Source of the DNA: UBA6623 sp965226435
Lineage (GTDB): Bacteria; Acidobacteriota; Terriglobia; Bryobacterales; UBA6623
NCBI GenBank assembly: GCA_965226435.1
Contig: CBDDCY010000008.1
Location: forward strand, 310,001-374,000
DNA: 64,000 nt
Reading direction: 5' to 3'
Shown: piece after piece, positions 18,545 through 27,134 of the stretch
Position numbering within the stretch: the first letter of the stretch is position 1
Layout: each line of letters starts with the position of its first letter
Translations under genes and position numbers: made by a program
The notes under the pieces: model-generated
The model's database searches: none
Told to the model about the DNA's origin: nothing
What the model saw: only the letters and a program-made list of their open reading frames with translations

Positions 18545-19435
18545 ATGGCCTTGCAAACACTTCTTGACCCGAAGGTCCTCTCGCGGCTCAACAATATCGA
18601 ACTGGCCGCCAAGACCGTCGTGGACGGATTTCTGACCGGCCTTCATCGCTCGCCCTTCTTCGGTTTCAGCCTGGAGTTCGCCGAATACCGCCCCTACGCC
18701 ATCGGCGACGACCCGCGCTTCATCGACTGGAACGTGTTTTCCCGCACCGACCGCACTTATGTGCGGCGCTACTTGGGCGAGACGAATACGCATCTGGCGA
18801 TTCTGTTCGACGCCAGCGCGTCGATGGGCTACAAGTCCGACGGCATCACGAAAATCGAATACGCGCGCTACTTGGCCGCCGCGCTGGCGTATCTTTCGAT
18901 TCACCAGCACGACGCGGTTGGCCTCATCGTCTTCGACGAGAAAGTGCGCGACTTTCGTCCTCCGTCAACGCGCCCCGGCCATCTGCAAAGCATCTTGCAC
19001 TCGCTCGATCGCGCCGAGGCGGCGACAGGAACCGATCTGCGAGCGCCTTTCGAGCACTTCCAGGAATACTTTTCTCACCGCGGACTCGTCGCCGTCATCT
19101 CCGATTTCTACGCCGATCCGGAAGTGTTGCTCCGCTCCGCTCGCCCATTGGCTTATCAAGGGCAGGACGTGATCTTCTTCCAAGTTCTCGACCCGGCCGA
19201 AATCGAACCCGAGTTCGGCCAGTCGGCCTTGCTCGAGGACATGGAAACCGGCGACCGCATGGAAGTGTCGGGAGAGTACGCGCGGCGCGAATACCGCAAG
19301 AGAATGACGGATCACTTGGAAAAGATCAAGGATGAGGCCGCCGGCGTCGGCGCCGACTATTGGCTGATGGATACTTCGAAGCCGCTCGACTTGGCGCTCA
19401 GGGAGTATTTGTTATTTAGAGAACGCCACAAATAA
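18545..19435 (+). CDS. DUF58 (VWA-like) protein
   Basis: The 296-residue soluble protein carries the DUF58 signature EFAEYRPYAIGDDPRFIDWN followed by a VWA-like fold with an intact MIDAS start DASASMGY. DUF58 proteins are encoded next to MoxR ATPases and are regarded as their partners. There is no membrane segment, unlike some family members that carry two. The 50-bp gap after moxR and the 70-bp gap before the BatA/VWA gene fit one transcript. Confidence 0.92.
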   Translation: MALQTLLDPKVLSRLNNIELAAKTVVDGFLTGLHRSPFFGFSLEFAEYRPYAIGDDPRFIDWNVFSRTDRTYVRRYLGETNTHLAILFDASASMGYKSDGITKIEYARYLAAALAYLSIHQHDAVGLIVFDEKVRDFRPPSTRPGHLQSILHSLDRAEAATGTDLRAPFEHFQEYFSHRGLVAVISDFYADPEVLLRSARPLAYQGQDVIFFQVLDPAEIEPEFGQSALLEDMETGDRMEVSGEYARREYRKRMTDHLEKIKDEAAGVGADYWLMDTSKPLDLALREYLLFRERHK

Positions 19436-19505
19436 GGGCCGCAAGGTTTGTTTGCTCTTTCCCGGCTTCGGAAGCGTCAGTGTAAGTAGCACGGCCCCTT
19501 TGAGT

Positions 19506-21536
19506 ATGTCGTTAATCGCGCCACTATTCCTGCTCGGCGGCCTAGCCCTCTCGTTGCCCTTGTGGCTGCACCTGTTGCAGCGTCAAAATCCCGTCAAACT
19601 CCCTTTCAGCTCACTGATGTTTTTCGAGCGCCGCAAGCAGGCCGCCCTACTCGAACGCCGCTTCCGCTACCTGCTCCTGCTGGCCGCCCGCCTCGCGGTT
19701 TACGCCCTGCTTGCGATCGTCTTCGCCAAGCCGATTTGGGAGCGCCCTCCGCGTGCGGTGCTGGGGACCCTGCCGACTTTCCATTTGATCGTGGTCGACA
19801 CCTCGCTGAGCATGAGTTTCGAGGGCCGCGCCAAAGGTGCCGCGGCCGAGGCCGAGAGCATCGTCAACGCCATGGAATCAGGCGACGCCGCCCAAATCCT
19901 CGCCAACGGCCCAGGCGTCCGCGTCGTCACCGAGCGTATTCATGATCGCGACGAGTTACTCGCGGCGATCCGGTCGCTCGAACCCGGTGTTTCCAGAAAT
20001 TCCTACGGAGAATTGATCGAGGCTGTTCGCAATCTCATTCCCGCCAACAGCGTGCCGGTCGAAGTGCATCTCATTTCCGACTTCCAGCAATCGGCGTTGC
20101 CCGGACGATTTTCCGACGTCGCTCTACCGAGCATCGCGACTCTCATTCCTCACAACATCGCCGGCCCCGAAGCCCCCAATTGGACGATTGAAAGCGTCAA
20201 GGGAACGACGCGACTCTACGGTGCCGGACAAAAGGCCCGTATCGAAGTGACGGTCGCTGGTTTCGGAACCGTCGCCGCCCGCAAGGATGTAACATTCCGT
20301 CTGGGCGGCAAACGCGTCGCCGATCGCTCCGCGGACATACCGGCGTCGGGCCGCGCTTCGGTCGTCTTCGAAGGCTTCGATGTGCCGAAGGGAAACACTC
20401 GGGCCGAAGTCGTTCTCGATTCCGGCGACGCACTCGCACTCGACGATCGGCGCTTGGTGGTCTTCGACAACACCGAGCCCTCGCCGATTCTGTTTCTTTC
20501 CGGCGAGAACCGCCGTCGCGACGTGCTCTACTACAAGGCCGCTCTCGACGCCGGGGCGGAATCGATTTTCGAGGTCCGCGCCGCTTCGCCCGCCGAAGCC
20601 GACCGTCTGCAACCCGAGCGCTTCGCCATGGTCGTCATCTCCGACGTCCCGCGCCTTTCGTCTTTGTTCACCGAGCGCTTGCGCGACTACGTCGAGGCGG
20701 GCGGTTCCGTGCTTCTTGCCGTCGGACCCAAGATCACCTTGGCGCGCGAGGCCCCGCTCTATGAGAAGCGCATCGGCGAGGCCCGCTACGTCCCCCGCGA
20801 GGGAGAGCGCTTTCAAGTCCCCGGCGAAGTGGATGTCTCGCATCCGGTGTTGCGGCAGGTCGAGCGTTTTCGGCGCGTGAAATTCTTCCGCTACGCCCAA
20901 CTGTGGACCGGCGAAGACGACGAGGTGCCCGCGCGCTTCGCCGACGGCTCACCGGTGTTGGTGGAGCACAAAGTCGGCGACGGACGTCTGCTCGTTTTCG
21001 CGTCGTCGCTCGACAATGTTTGGAACGATCTACCGGTACACCCGGTCTTCGTACCCTTCGCCGTCGAGGCGACCCGTTACTTGTCGGGTTTGGAAGAAAG
21101 CCGTATGCAGGCCGTGATCGGCTCGGTCTTGGCTTTGCGGAAGCGCCGCGCGCCGGGCTCCACCGTGCAAGCCTTCGACCCGGAGGGGGACCGCGTTCTG
21201 TCTCTTTCGCAGTCAATCTCCGAGCAAGACCTGCAAGTGACGCAGCTTGGTTTCTACGAAATCCGGCGAACCGGGGAAGCCGAGTTGATCGCCGTCAATC
21301 CCGACCCCCGCGAGTCGAACCTGCGGCCGATGGACGCCGACATGCTGGCCCTGTGGCAAGCCACCGGCGGTGGGGGCGGCGAAGTCGCGGCCGCCGAAGG
21401 CGTGGAAACACCCATTGACCTTCCTCCTTTCGAGATTTGGCGCTGGCTGCTGGTCCTGTTACTATTGGCGGCACTGATAGAATCGGTAGTGGGTAATCAG
21501 CATCTCAACGAACGCCACGAGGTCCGATTGTCGTGA
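19506..21536 (+). CDS. BatA/VWA membrane protein
   Basis: The 676-residue protein begins with the BatA N-terminal domain: a membrane segment (MSLIAPLFLLGGLALSLPLW), then LQRQNPVKLPFSSLMFF and a second membrane segment near residues 55-75. A VWA domain follows, with VDTSLSMSF as its MIDAS start. The large middle region resembles the amidotransferase-like segments of such proteins, and a C-terminal membrane helix lies near residues 640-662. ATG 19506 is preferred over 19452 since the family starts directly with the hydrophobic segment. The gene end overlaps the DUF4175 start by four bases (GTGA), so translation is probably coupled. The topology mirrors the 11865 gene, giving two membrane VWA proteins in one operon. 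Confidence 0.88.
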   Translation: MSLIAPLFLLGGLALSLPLWLHLLQRQNPVKLPFSSLMFFERRKQAALLERRFRYLLLLAARLAVYALLAIVFAKPIWERPPRAVLGTLPTFHLIVVDTSLSMSFEGRAKGAAAEAESIVNAMESGDAAQILANGPGVRVVTERIHDRDELLAAIRSLEPGVSRNSYGELIEAVRNLIPANSVPVEVHLISDFQQSALPGRFSDVALPSIATLIPHNIAGPEAPNWTIESVKGTTRLYGAGQKARIEVTVAGFGTVAARKDVTFRLGGKRVADRSADIPASGRASVVFEGFDVPKGNTRAEVVLDSGDALALDDRRLVVFDNTEPSPILFLSGENRRRDVLYYKAALDAGAESIFEVRAASPAEADRLQPERFAMVVISDVPRLSSLFTERLRDYVEAGGSVLLAVGPKITLAREAPLYEKRIGEARYVPREGERFQVPGEVDVSHPVLRQVERFRRVKFFRYAQLWTGEDDEVPARFADGSPVLVEHKVGDGRLLVFASSLDNVWNDLPVHPVFVPFAVEATRYLSGLEESRMQAVIGSVLALRKRRAPGSTVQAFDPEGDRVLSLSQSISEQDLQVTQLGFYEIRRTGEAELIAVNPDPRESNLRPMDADMLALWQATGGGGGEVAAAEGVETPIDLPPFEIWRWLLVLLLLAALIESVVGNQHLNERHEVRLS

Positions 21537-24500
21537 GCTATTTTTCCCGCACTCCCTCCGAGAAGCTCCAGGACTACCTGAATCGCGTGCATCTTCGCCT
21601 CAAGGCCGTCACGGCCTCGCGCGGGCTGGGTGCTACCGCGATCGGCGCTCTGTTGTTGACCATCGCCGGCGTTTACTTTTCCAATGAGTTCGCTTTCTCG
21701 AACTCCAGCGTAATCAGCGCGCGGACTCTTCTCTTTGCCTCGCTCGCCGCGATCGTTGTCTTTCTGCTGGTCCGCCCGTTGCTTAGGTTGGGGCGCGGCG
21801 GGGCCGCCGGTCATATTGAAAAGCAAGTGCCGGCGTTTGACGGTCGTATCGAAACTTTTGTCGACAAGACCGAAGGTGCGGCCGCCGGGGAGCCCAATCC
21901 TTTTCTCGATCTGCTCGCCGAAGACACGATGCAGGTCGCCGAGGCCGTTCCCGCGGAAGATGTCGTCGAGGCTCGGAGTATCTTCGCGTACGCCGCCGCC
22001 GGCGTGGCCGCGCTGGCCGTGCTGATTTGGCTGGGGAGCGCCGGGCCGAGCTATTGGAGCTACGGAACCTCGCGCCTGTGGGGGGGCTGGCTCGAGCCCT
22101 CGGTTTCGCCGCTGTATCAGATCATCGTCGAGCCCGGTTCCAAGACGATTCGCCAAGGGGCCGACCTTGTCGTCACCGCCCGCATGCTCGGGTTCGAATC
22201 GCCTACCGCGCAAATGCTCGCGAAATTCGAGAGTGGCGTGGGTTGGGAAGAAGCGCCGATGCAAAAGCAACTCGACGGCGAGGGCTTCGAGTTTCTTTTC
22301 GCGGGCGTTCGGGAGCCGTTGCGATATCGCATTGCCGCCGGCGGCATCCGGAGCGAAGCGTTCGAAATCCACGTCGTCGAAATGCCGAACGTCGAGTCGA
22401 TTCGGCTGAGCTACAACTACCCCAAATGGACCGGTCTCGAAAATCTCGTCGAGGAAGAGTTCGGTGACATTCGCGCCGTGGCCGGCACCGAAGTCGACGT
22501 CGAAGTGACTCTCGACAAGCCTCTCAGCGCCGGCGTCCTGCGAGTTAACAACGAAGAAAGCGTCTCGATGTCGTCAAAAGAACTGACGGCAAGGGGCCGT
22601 ATCCAAGTTGACGAGGAAGGGCAGTATTTCGTCGCCGCGCTTTATGAGGGCGAGGTCGTGCGGCTCACCGACGACTACTTCATTTCGATCGTCCCCGACA
22701 AGAAACCGACCGTTAAGTTCCGTCGGCCGGGCCGCGATCGGCGGGCCACGAATATCGAGGAAGTCGTCGCCGAATTCGAAGCCGCCGACGATTTTGGGCT
22801 GCGCTCGTTCGCCGTGCATTACACCGTCAACGGCGGCGAGCCGCAAACCGCTCCGCTGGCGGCACGACGCGGCGCGAAGACAGCGCGTTCGAGTCATACG
22901 TTTTATCTCGAGGAAATGGGCGAGCCCGAAACCGCCGACACCGACGTTACGCCCGGCTCGCCCCTGCTCGTCCCCGGCGACATCATTTCCTACTACGCCG
23001 TTGCCCGCGATGCCAAGAAATTCGTGCAGACGGACATGTATTTTATCGAGGTACGCCCCTTTGATTTCGAGCTGCGCGAAGGTCAGTCGGGCGGCATGGG
23101 CAAAGGGGGCGGCCGGCGTCAGCAAGAGATTTCGCGCCGTCAAAAAGAGATCATCGCCGGCACCTGGAATTTGATCCAAGACTCCACCGGCGCCGACAAG
23201 CGCACACGACGCGAAATCCGCGACAACGCAACGCTGCTGTCGGAGATTCAACTCACTCTGCGTGATCAAGCAAGAACCCTCGTCGAGCGTGTGAGAGCCC
23301 GCGAGATCTCGGGGCAGGGCGGCGACTTCAAGCGGTTTGTCGAGAACCTTGAGAAAGCCGCCGAATACATGGGCCCGGCCGCCGCTGAACTCAAAGCTCA
23401 GAAACTTCGTGATTCGCTCTCCCCGCAACAGAAATCCTTGCAGTATTTACGGCGGGCCGAATCGATCTTCCGAAAAATTGAAGTCCAACGTGGTGGCCGC
23501 GGAGGCGGAGGAGGAGGAGAGCAAGCAAGCCAAGACCTACTCGAGATGTTCGAACTCGAGATGGATGTTGAGAAGAACCAATACGAAACCGGCGGCGGGA
23601 CGTCTTCCCAGCAAGTGGACCGCGAGGTTGACGAGGCCCTCGAAAAACTTAAGGAACTGGCGCGGCGGCAGGAAAAGCTTGCCGAGCAAGCACAGCGGCA
23701 ACCAACCCCGACTTTTTCGCAGCGCTGGCAGCAGGAGATCCTGCGCCGAGAAGCCGAGGAACTCAAACGAAAGCTCGAAGAGCTGCAACGCCGTCAATCC
23801 GCTTCACAGCAACAAGGGTCCCAGCAGGGTGGCCAACAGAGCGGTCAGCAACAAGGGCAGCAGCAGAGCGGACAGCAGCAGGGCGGCCAACAGGGCGGCC
23901 GGCAACAGGGAAGTCAAAGCGGTCAACGACCACAAGCAGGCGCTTCCCGGGGCGGCTCACGGCTTGAGCAAACCATCCAACGCCTCGAGCAAGCCACCCG
24001 CGACATGGAACGAGCCTCGCAAGCCGGCGGAAGTACGGGACAACAGCAGGCGCAAGCTCGCGCTCGCCGCGCGCAAGAGCGCTTACAAGAAGCTCTGCGT
24101 TCGCTCGAGCAGCAGCGCTTCAAGGAAACCGGCGACCGCCTGTCGGATCTCAGACGCCGCGCCGACAAGCTCGCCGCCCAACAGGCCGACGCGGCGCAGG
24201 CTCTCCGCGGCGCTCTCTCCCACGCTCTCGATTACATCAAGAAAAGCGGCGGTCAAGCCCGCGGCCGCATCCCCAGCGGCATGTCGCCCGGAGAGGAGCT
24301 TGAGCTCTCCGACCAAAAGAAGGCCATGCAGGAAGCCGTCGAGAGCATGGAGCGGGACATGCAACAGGCTTCCCGACGTCTTCGCGAGACCGAAAGCGGG
24401 CGCAAGCTTCGCGAGGCGCTCTCCGATCTTCAGCAATCCGAGCTCGGGGTCCGACTGCGCCAAGCGGCCCACCACATTCGCCAAGGCTACGCAGCTCACA

Positions 24501-25417
24501 TCGCCCAGCGCGAAGAAACCGTCACCACCGCGATCAACCGCTTGCGAGACCAACTTGAAGAAGCCGAGCGCTTGGCCAAAGCCCAGGGAGCGGACGGCGG
24601 TGATAACGCCCTAGCGCGCTCGCTAAGCCGCCTAGAGGACCTTCGCCAAAAACTCGAGCAAGCCGCCGGCATGGGGCGAGAAAATGATCCCAACCGCCGC
24701 GGTCAGGGTCCCGGCGAGAGCGAACACAATGGGCAAAAGGGTGCCGGAGGGCGTCGACCCGGTGAGCAGGGTCAGGGCGGACAGCAGGGTGAAGGCAAGC
24801 AACCCGGTCAAGGTCAAGGACGCCAACAGGCCCAACAAAACGGTCAAGGGCCGGGCCAACAGCGCGGGCAAGGCGAAGGCCCGGGCCGCGGTCGACAACC
24901 TGGAGAACAAGGCGGCGGCGACCAACAGGGCCGCCAACCCGGTCAAAGCGCGGGCGGCTCCCGCGAGGGAATGTGGGGCCCGGGCGGACGCATGGGCAGC
25001 GAGCAGGATTGGGGCAGCGCGAGTAATTTCGGAGGTCGTCGCGGGCCGGGCGGCGGACGTATGCCCGATGCCGAAACCCGCCGCGAGATGGAGCGGGCCG
25101 TTCGGGAAGGGGCGCGGCTCGTCCCCGGTATCACGCAGCACCTTCGCGGCACCGGAATCGACGAGCAGGAGCTCAAGGAACTGCGTCAATATGTCGGGGG
25201 TCTGCCGCACGATCGTTTCGCGGGGAATCCCCGCTTGCTCCAGGAAGAACATCGTAAACTGCTCTCCCTCATCGAGCAGTTGGAATTGCAGGTCCGGCGG
25301 CAAGTCGAGCAAGATGCCGGCGGCACGAACGTCCGCGCCGGCGCCAACGAGCCCGTTCCCGAGCGCTATCGCGAAGCTGTCGCCGAATACTATCGCCGGC
25401 TCAGCCAAGGTCGCTAG
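21533..25417 (+). CDS. DUF4175 giant membrane protein with Gln/Gly-rich tracts
   Basis: The 1294-residue protein has three N-terminal membrane helices (about 35-53, 62-84 and 148-166), a large beta-rich periplasmic part, and then long charged helical regions (about 530-750 and 830-1050) rich in Arg, Glu and Gln. Two low-complexity tracts stand out: residues about 755-806, made of short Gln/Gly/Ser repeats, and about 1052-1182, made of Gly, Gln, Pro and Arg. The N-terminal layout and position after a BatA/VWA gene match DUF4175. It starts with GTG overlapping the previous stop. Its function is unknown; the helical part may be a structural rod in the envelope. It is the last gene of the operon, and 155 bp follow before the next gene. 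Confidence 0.82.
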   Translation: MSYFSRTPSEKLQDYLNRVHLRLKAVTASRGLGATAIGALLLTIAGVYFSNEFAFSNSSVISARTLLFASLAAIVVFLLVRPLLRLGRGGAAGHIEKQVPAFDGRIETFVDKTEGAAAGEPNPFLDLLAEDTMQVAEAVPAEDVVEARSIFAYAAAGVAALAVLIWLGSAGPSYWSYGTSRLWGGWLEPSVSPLYQIIVEPGSKTIRQGADLVVTARMLGFESPTAQMLAKFESGVGWEEAPMQKQLDGEGFEFLFAGVREPLRYRIAAGGIRSEAFEIHVVEMPNVESIRLSYNYPKWTGLENLVEEEFGDIRAVAGTEVDVEVTLDKPLSAGVLRVNNEESVSMSSKELTARGRIQVDEEGQYFVAALYEGEVVRLTDDYFISIVPDKKPTVKFRRPGRDRRATNIEEVVAEFEAADDFGLRSFAVHYTVNGGEPQTAPLAARRGAKTARSSHTFYLEEMGEPETADTDVTPGSPLLVPGDIISYYAVARDAKKFVQTDMYFIEVRPFDFELREGQSGGMGKGGGRRQQEISRRQKEIIAGTWNLIQDSTGADKRTRREIRDNATLLSEIQLTLRDQARTLVERVRAREISGQGGDFKRFVENLEKAAEYMGPAAAELKAQKLRDSLSPQQKSLQYLRRAESIFRKIEVQRGGRGGGGGGEQASQDLLEMFELEMDVEKNQYETGGGTSSQQVDREVDEALEKLKELARRQEKLAEQAQRQPTPTFSQRWQQEILRREAEELKRKLEELQRRQSASQQQGSQQGGQQSGQQQGQQQSGQQQGGQQGGRQQGSQSGQRPQAGASRGGSRLEQTIQRLEQATRDMERASQAGGSTGQQQAQARARRAQERLQEALRSLEQQRFKETGDRLSDLRRRADKLAAQQADAAQALRGALSHALDYIKKSGGQARGRIPSGMSPGEELELSDQKKAMQEAVESMERDMQQASRRLRETESGRKLREALSDLQQSELGVRLRQAAHHIRQGYAAHIAQREETVTTAINRLRDQLEEAERLAKAQGADGGDNALARSLSRLEDLRQKLEQAAGMGRENDPNRRGQGPGESEHNGQKGAGGRRPGEQGQGGQQGEGKQPGQGQGRQQAQQNGQGPGQQRGQGEGPGRGRQPGEQGGGDQQGRQPGQSAGGSREGMWGPGGRMGSEQDWGSASNFGGRRGPGGGRMPDAETRREMERAVREGARLVPGITQHLRGTGIDEQELKELRQYVGGLPHDRFAGNPRLLQEEHRKLLSLIEQLELQVRRQVEQDAGGTNVRAGANEPVPERYREAVAEYYRRLSQGR

Positions 25418-25572
25418 GAAAACGAAAGGTGTTGCCGCCGGCCGCCGATAAGACAAGGTAGGCAACCGAATCGACGGCATCCAGACCGGATCGGAATGTC
25501 GGCTTGAGAAATTTAATTCGCAGTAGACTTTACGTTCTCCACCGATAAGTGTTGGTGTACAATGGGATCAAC

Positions 25573-25953
25573 ATGAACCCTCGTGTTCAAGACCTTGATT
25601 CCGGCTCCTTTGCCCCGCTGCCTCACTTCAGCGACGAAATCAATCACAACATCGTCAAGTCGGAGATCGAAGGGGGCGTTTACCTGGAAGACCTTCAAGA
25701 AGGCGCGCGGCTGGAAATTCAGACCGAGAACAATGTGTACCGCCTGCGAGTCGGCAATGACAGTGAAGTGATCATTTCAGGTCATCCGGATTTCTGTCCC
25801 AAGCCGGTGCGAGTGAAGATCCACGGCTCGAGTTGGGGGGGATCCATGCTCAAGGTTGCCTACATCGGCCGCGGCATGCATCTGGAGTTCCGTCACCCCG
25901 TGCACAAGGTGATCACCACTTCCCCGATCGCCGAGATTCGTTCGATCGAGTAG
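25573..25953 (+). CDS. Small conserved protein of unknown function
   Basis: The 126-residue protein starts at ATG 25573 (MNPRVQDL), with GGGAT a few bases upstream; an in-frame GTG at 25549 is also possible. It has no signal peptide or membrane segment. The middle part reads GVYLEDLQEGARLEIQTENN, then a beta-rich stretch with GHPDFCPKPVRVKIHGSSWG and a final FRHPVHKVITTSPIAEI. The hydrophobic pattern predicts a small all-beta barrel-like domain. I recognise no catalytic motif. It follows the DUF4175 gene after 155 bp and converges on rlmN with a 23-bp gap. Confidence 0.65.
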   Translation: MNPRVQDLDSGSFAPLPHFSDEINHNIVKSEIEGGVYLEDLQEGARLEIQTENNVYRLRVGNDSEVIISGHPDFCPKPVRVKIHGSSWGGSMLKVAYIGRGMHLEFRHPVHKVITTSPIAEIRSIE

Positions 25954-25976
25954 CCCCCCCGTTCCGCGACTTCCGT

Positions 25977-27011
25977 CTAGTCCGTTGTCCGCTTGAGCTG
26001 CCCGCAAGCCGCGAAAATATCCCGGCCGCGCGGTTTACGGACAAAGCACGGTAAATGTCGTTTCAGAATGGACTGAAACGCTTCGACCCTGCTCGCTTTG
26101 GGTGTCTCGTAGGGAAGCTCCGCCCCGCTGTTGAAAGGGATCAAGTTGATGCGGCATTTCAACGGCGCCAACAGCCTCGCCACGCGCCGCGCGTCGCCGT
26201 CGCTGTCATTAACCCCGGCCAGTAACACATATTCGAACGTCAGTCTTTCTCGGGGGCGCAGAGGGTAGTCGCGGCAGGTCTCCAGTAACTCCTTCAGACT
26301 GTATTTGCGGGTGATCGGCATCAACTCCCGGCGCATCTCTTCGGTCGAGGCGTTGAGAGAAATGGCGAGATGGGGGCGCTCGGGATGCGTGCCCAATTCC
26401 CTCATCCTTGGAGGAATGCCCGATGTGGATACGGTGATGCGCCGCAACGGGATCGCGATGCCTTCCGGGTCGCTCGGCAGCCGCGAGGCCTTCAGCACCG
26501 CCTCGAGATTCAACAACGGCTCGCCCATGCCCATCATGACGACGTTGACCCGACGGCGCCGGGGCTCGAGTTGATGTCGCCGCAACAAAACCAATATTTG
26601 GCCGACGATCTCGCCCGCCGTCAGATTTCTTTCCAACCCCATCAATGCCGTCAAGCAGAATTTGCAGTCCACCGGGCAGCCGACTTGGGTGGAGATGCAC
26701 AAAGTGTCCCGGTTCGCTTCGGGGATAAAAACAGATTCGATTGTCTTGCCGTCGTCAAGTCTCAGCAGGTACCGAACCGTCCCGTCGGTCGATTGGAAAT
26801 GCTCACTGACTCCCGGCAGCCCCAGCGAAAAATCGTCCGCCAGCCGCCGACGCAAGCGATCAGGCAGAACGGTGAGATCATCCAATGCCTCTACTCGCCG
26901 GCGGTAGAGACCGCTGTAGAGTTGGCGCGCTCGGTAGCGAGGTTCGCCCAAGTCGGAAACGACACCGTTAAGTTCGCTAAGATCCTGTCCTATAAGGGGT
27001 TGAAGCGCCAA
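25977..27011 (-). CDS. rlmN: Dual-specificity RNA methyltransferase RlmN
   Basis: The protein is a radical SAM enzyme that methylates C2 of A2503 in 23S rRNA and A37 in some tRNAs. The 4Fe-4S motif CPVDCKFC lies near residues 110-117, preceded by a VSTQVGC-type segment (ISTQVGC). NVVMMGMGEPLLN, STSGIPPRM and the C-terminal resolving-cysteine region are present. The start is uncertain. TTG at 27011 gives 344 residues beginning just before the conserved helix, while GTG at 27065 gives 362; longer versions would run into the divergent M16 gene. A 7-bp stem with a 3-base loop (27038-27054) lies between these two start choices. Confidence 0.9.
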   Translation of the reverse strand: MALQPLIGQDLSELNGVVSDLGEPRYRARQLYSGLYRRRVEALDDLTVLPDRLRRRLADDFSLGLPGVSEHFQSTDGTVRYLLRLDDGKTIESVFIPEANRDTLCISTQVGCPVDCKFCLTALMGLERNLTAGEIVGQILVLLRRHQLEPRRRRVNVVMMGMGEPLLNLEAVLKASRLPSDPEGIAIPLRRITVSTSGIPPRMRELGTHPERPHLAISLNASTEEMRRELMPITRKYSLKELLETCRDYPLRPRERLTFEYVLLAGVNDSDGDARRVARLLAPLKCRINLIPFNSGAELPYETPKASRVEAFQSILKRHLPCFVRKPRGRDIFAACGQLKRTTD

Positions 27012-27134
27012 AAGACCCGCCGCTGATAGCTGACTTGCGCGGCTGAAAGCCGCGAGGCTTCGCACACCGTATGATACACTGAGTGCCCCCAGGGAGTCTC
27101 GTTCCGTGAATACCTCCCAAGACCGGGGAGGGGC

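Noticed and set aside
23798..23950. Tandem DNA repeat (satellite-like)
   Set aside because: The repeat is codon-level (Gln/Gly) within an open reading frame and too degenerate to be a separate repeat feature.
23337..24614. 425-codon plus-strand open frame inside the DUF4175 gene
   Set aside because: Different frame of a repetitive, GC-rich gene. Its product is an improbable Ser/Arg/Lys/Pro-rich sequence without any domain.
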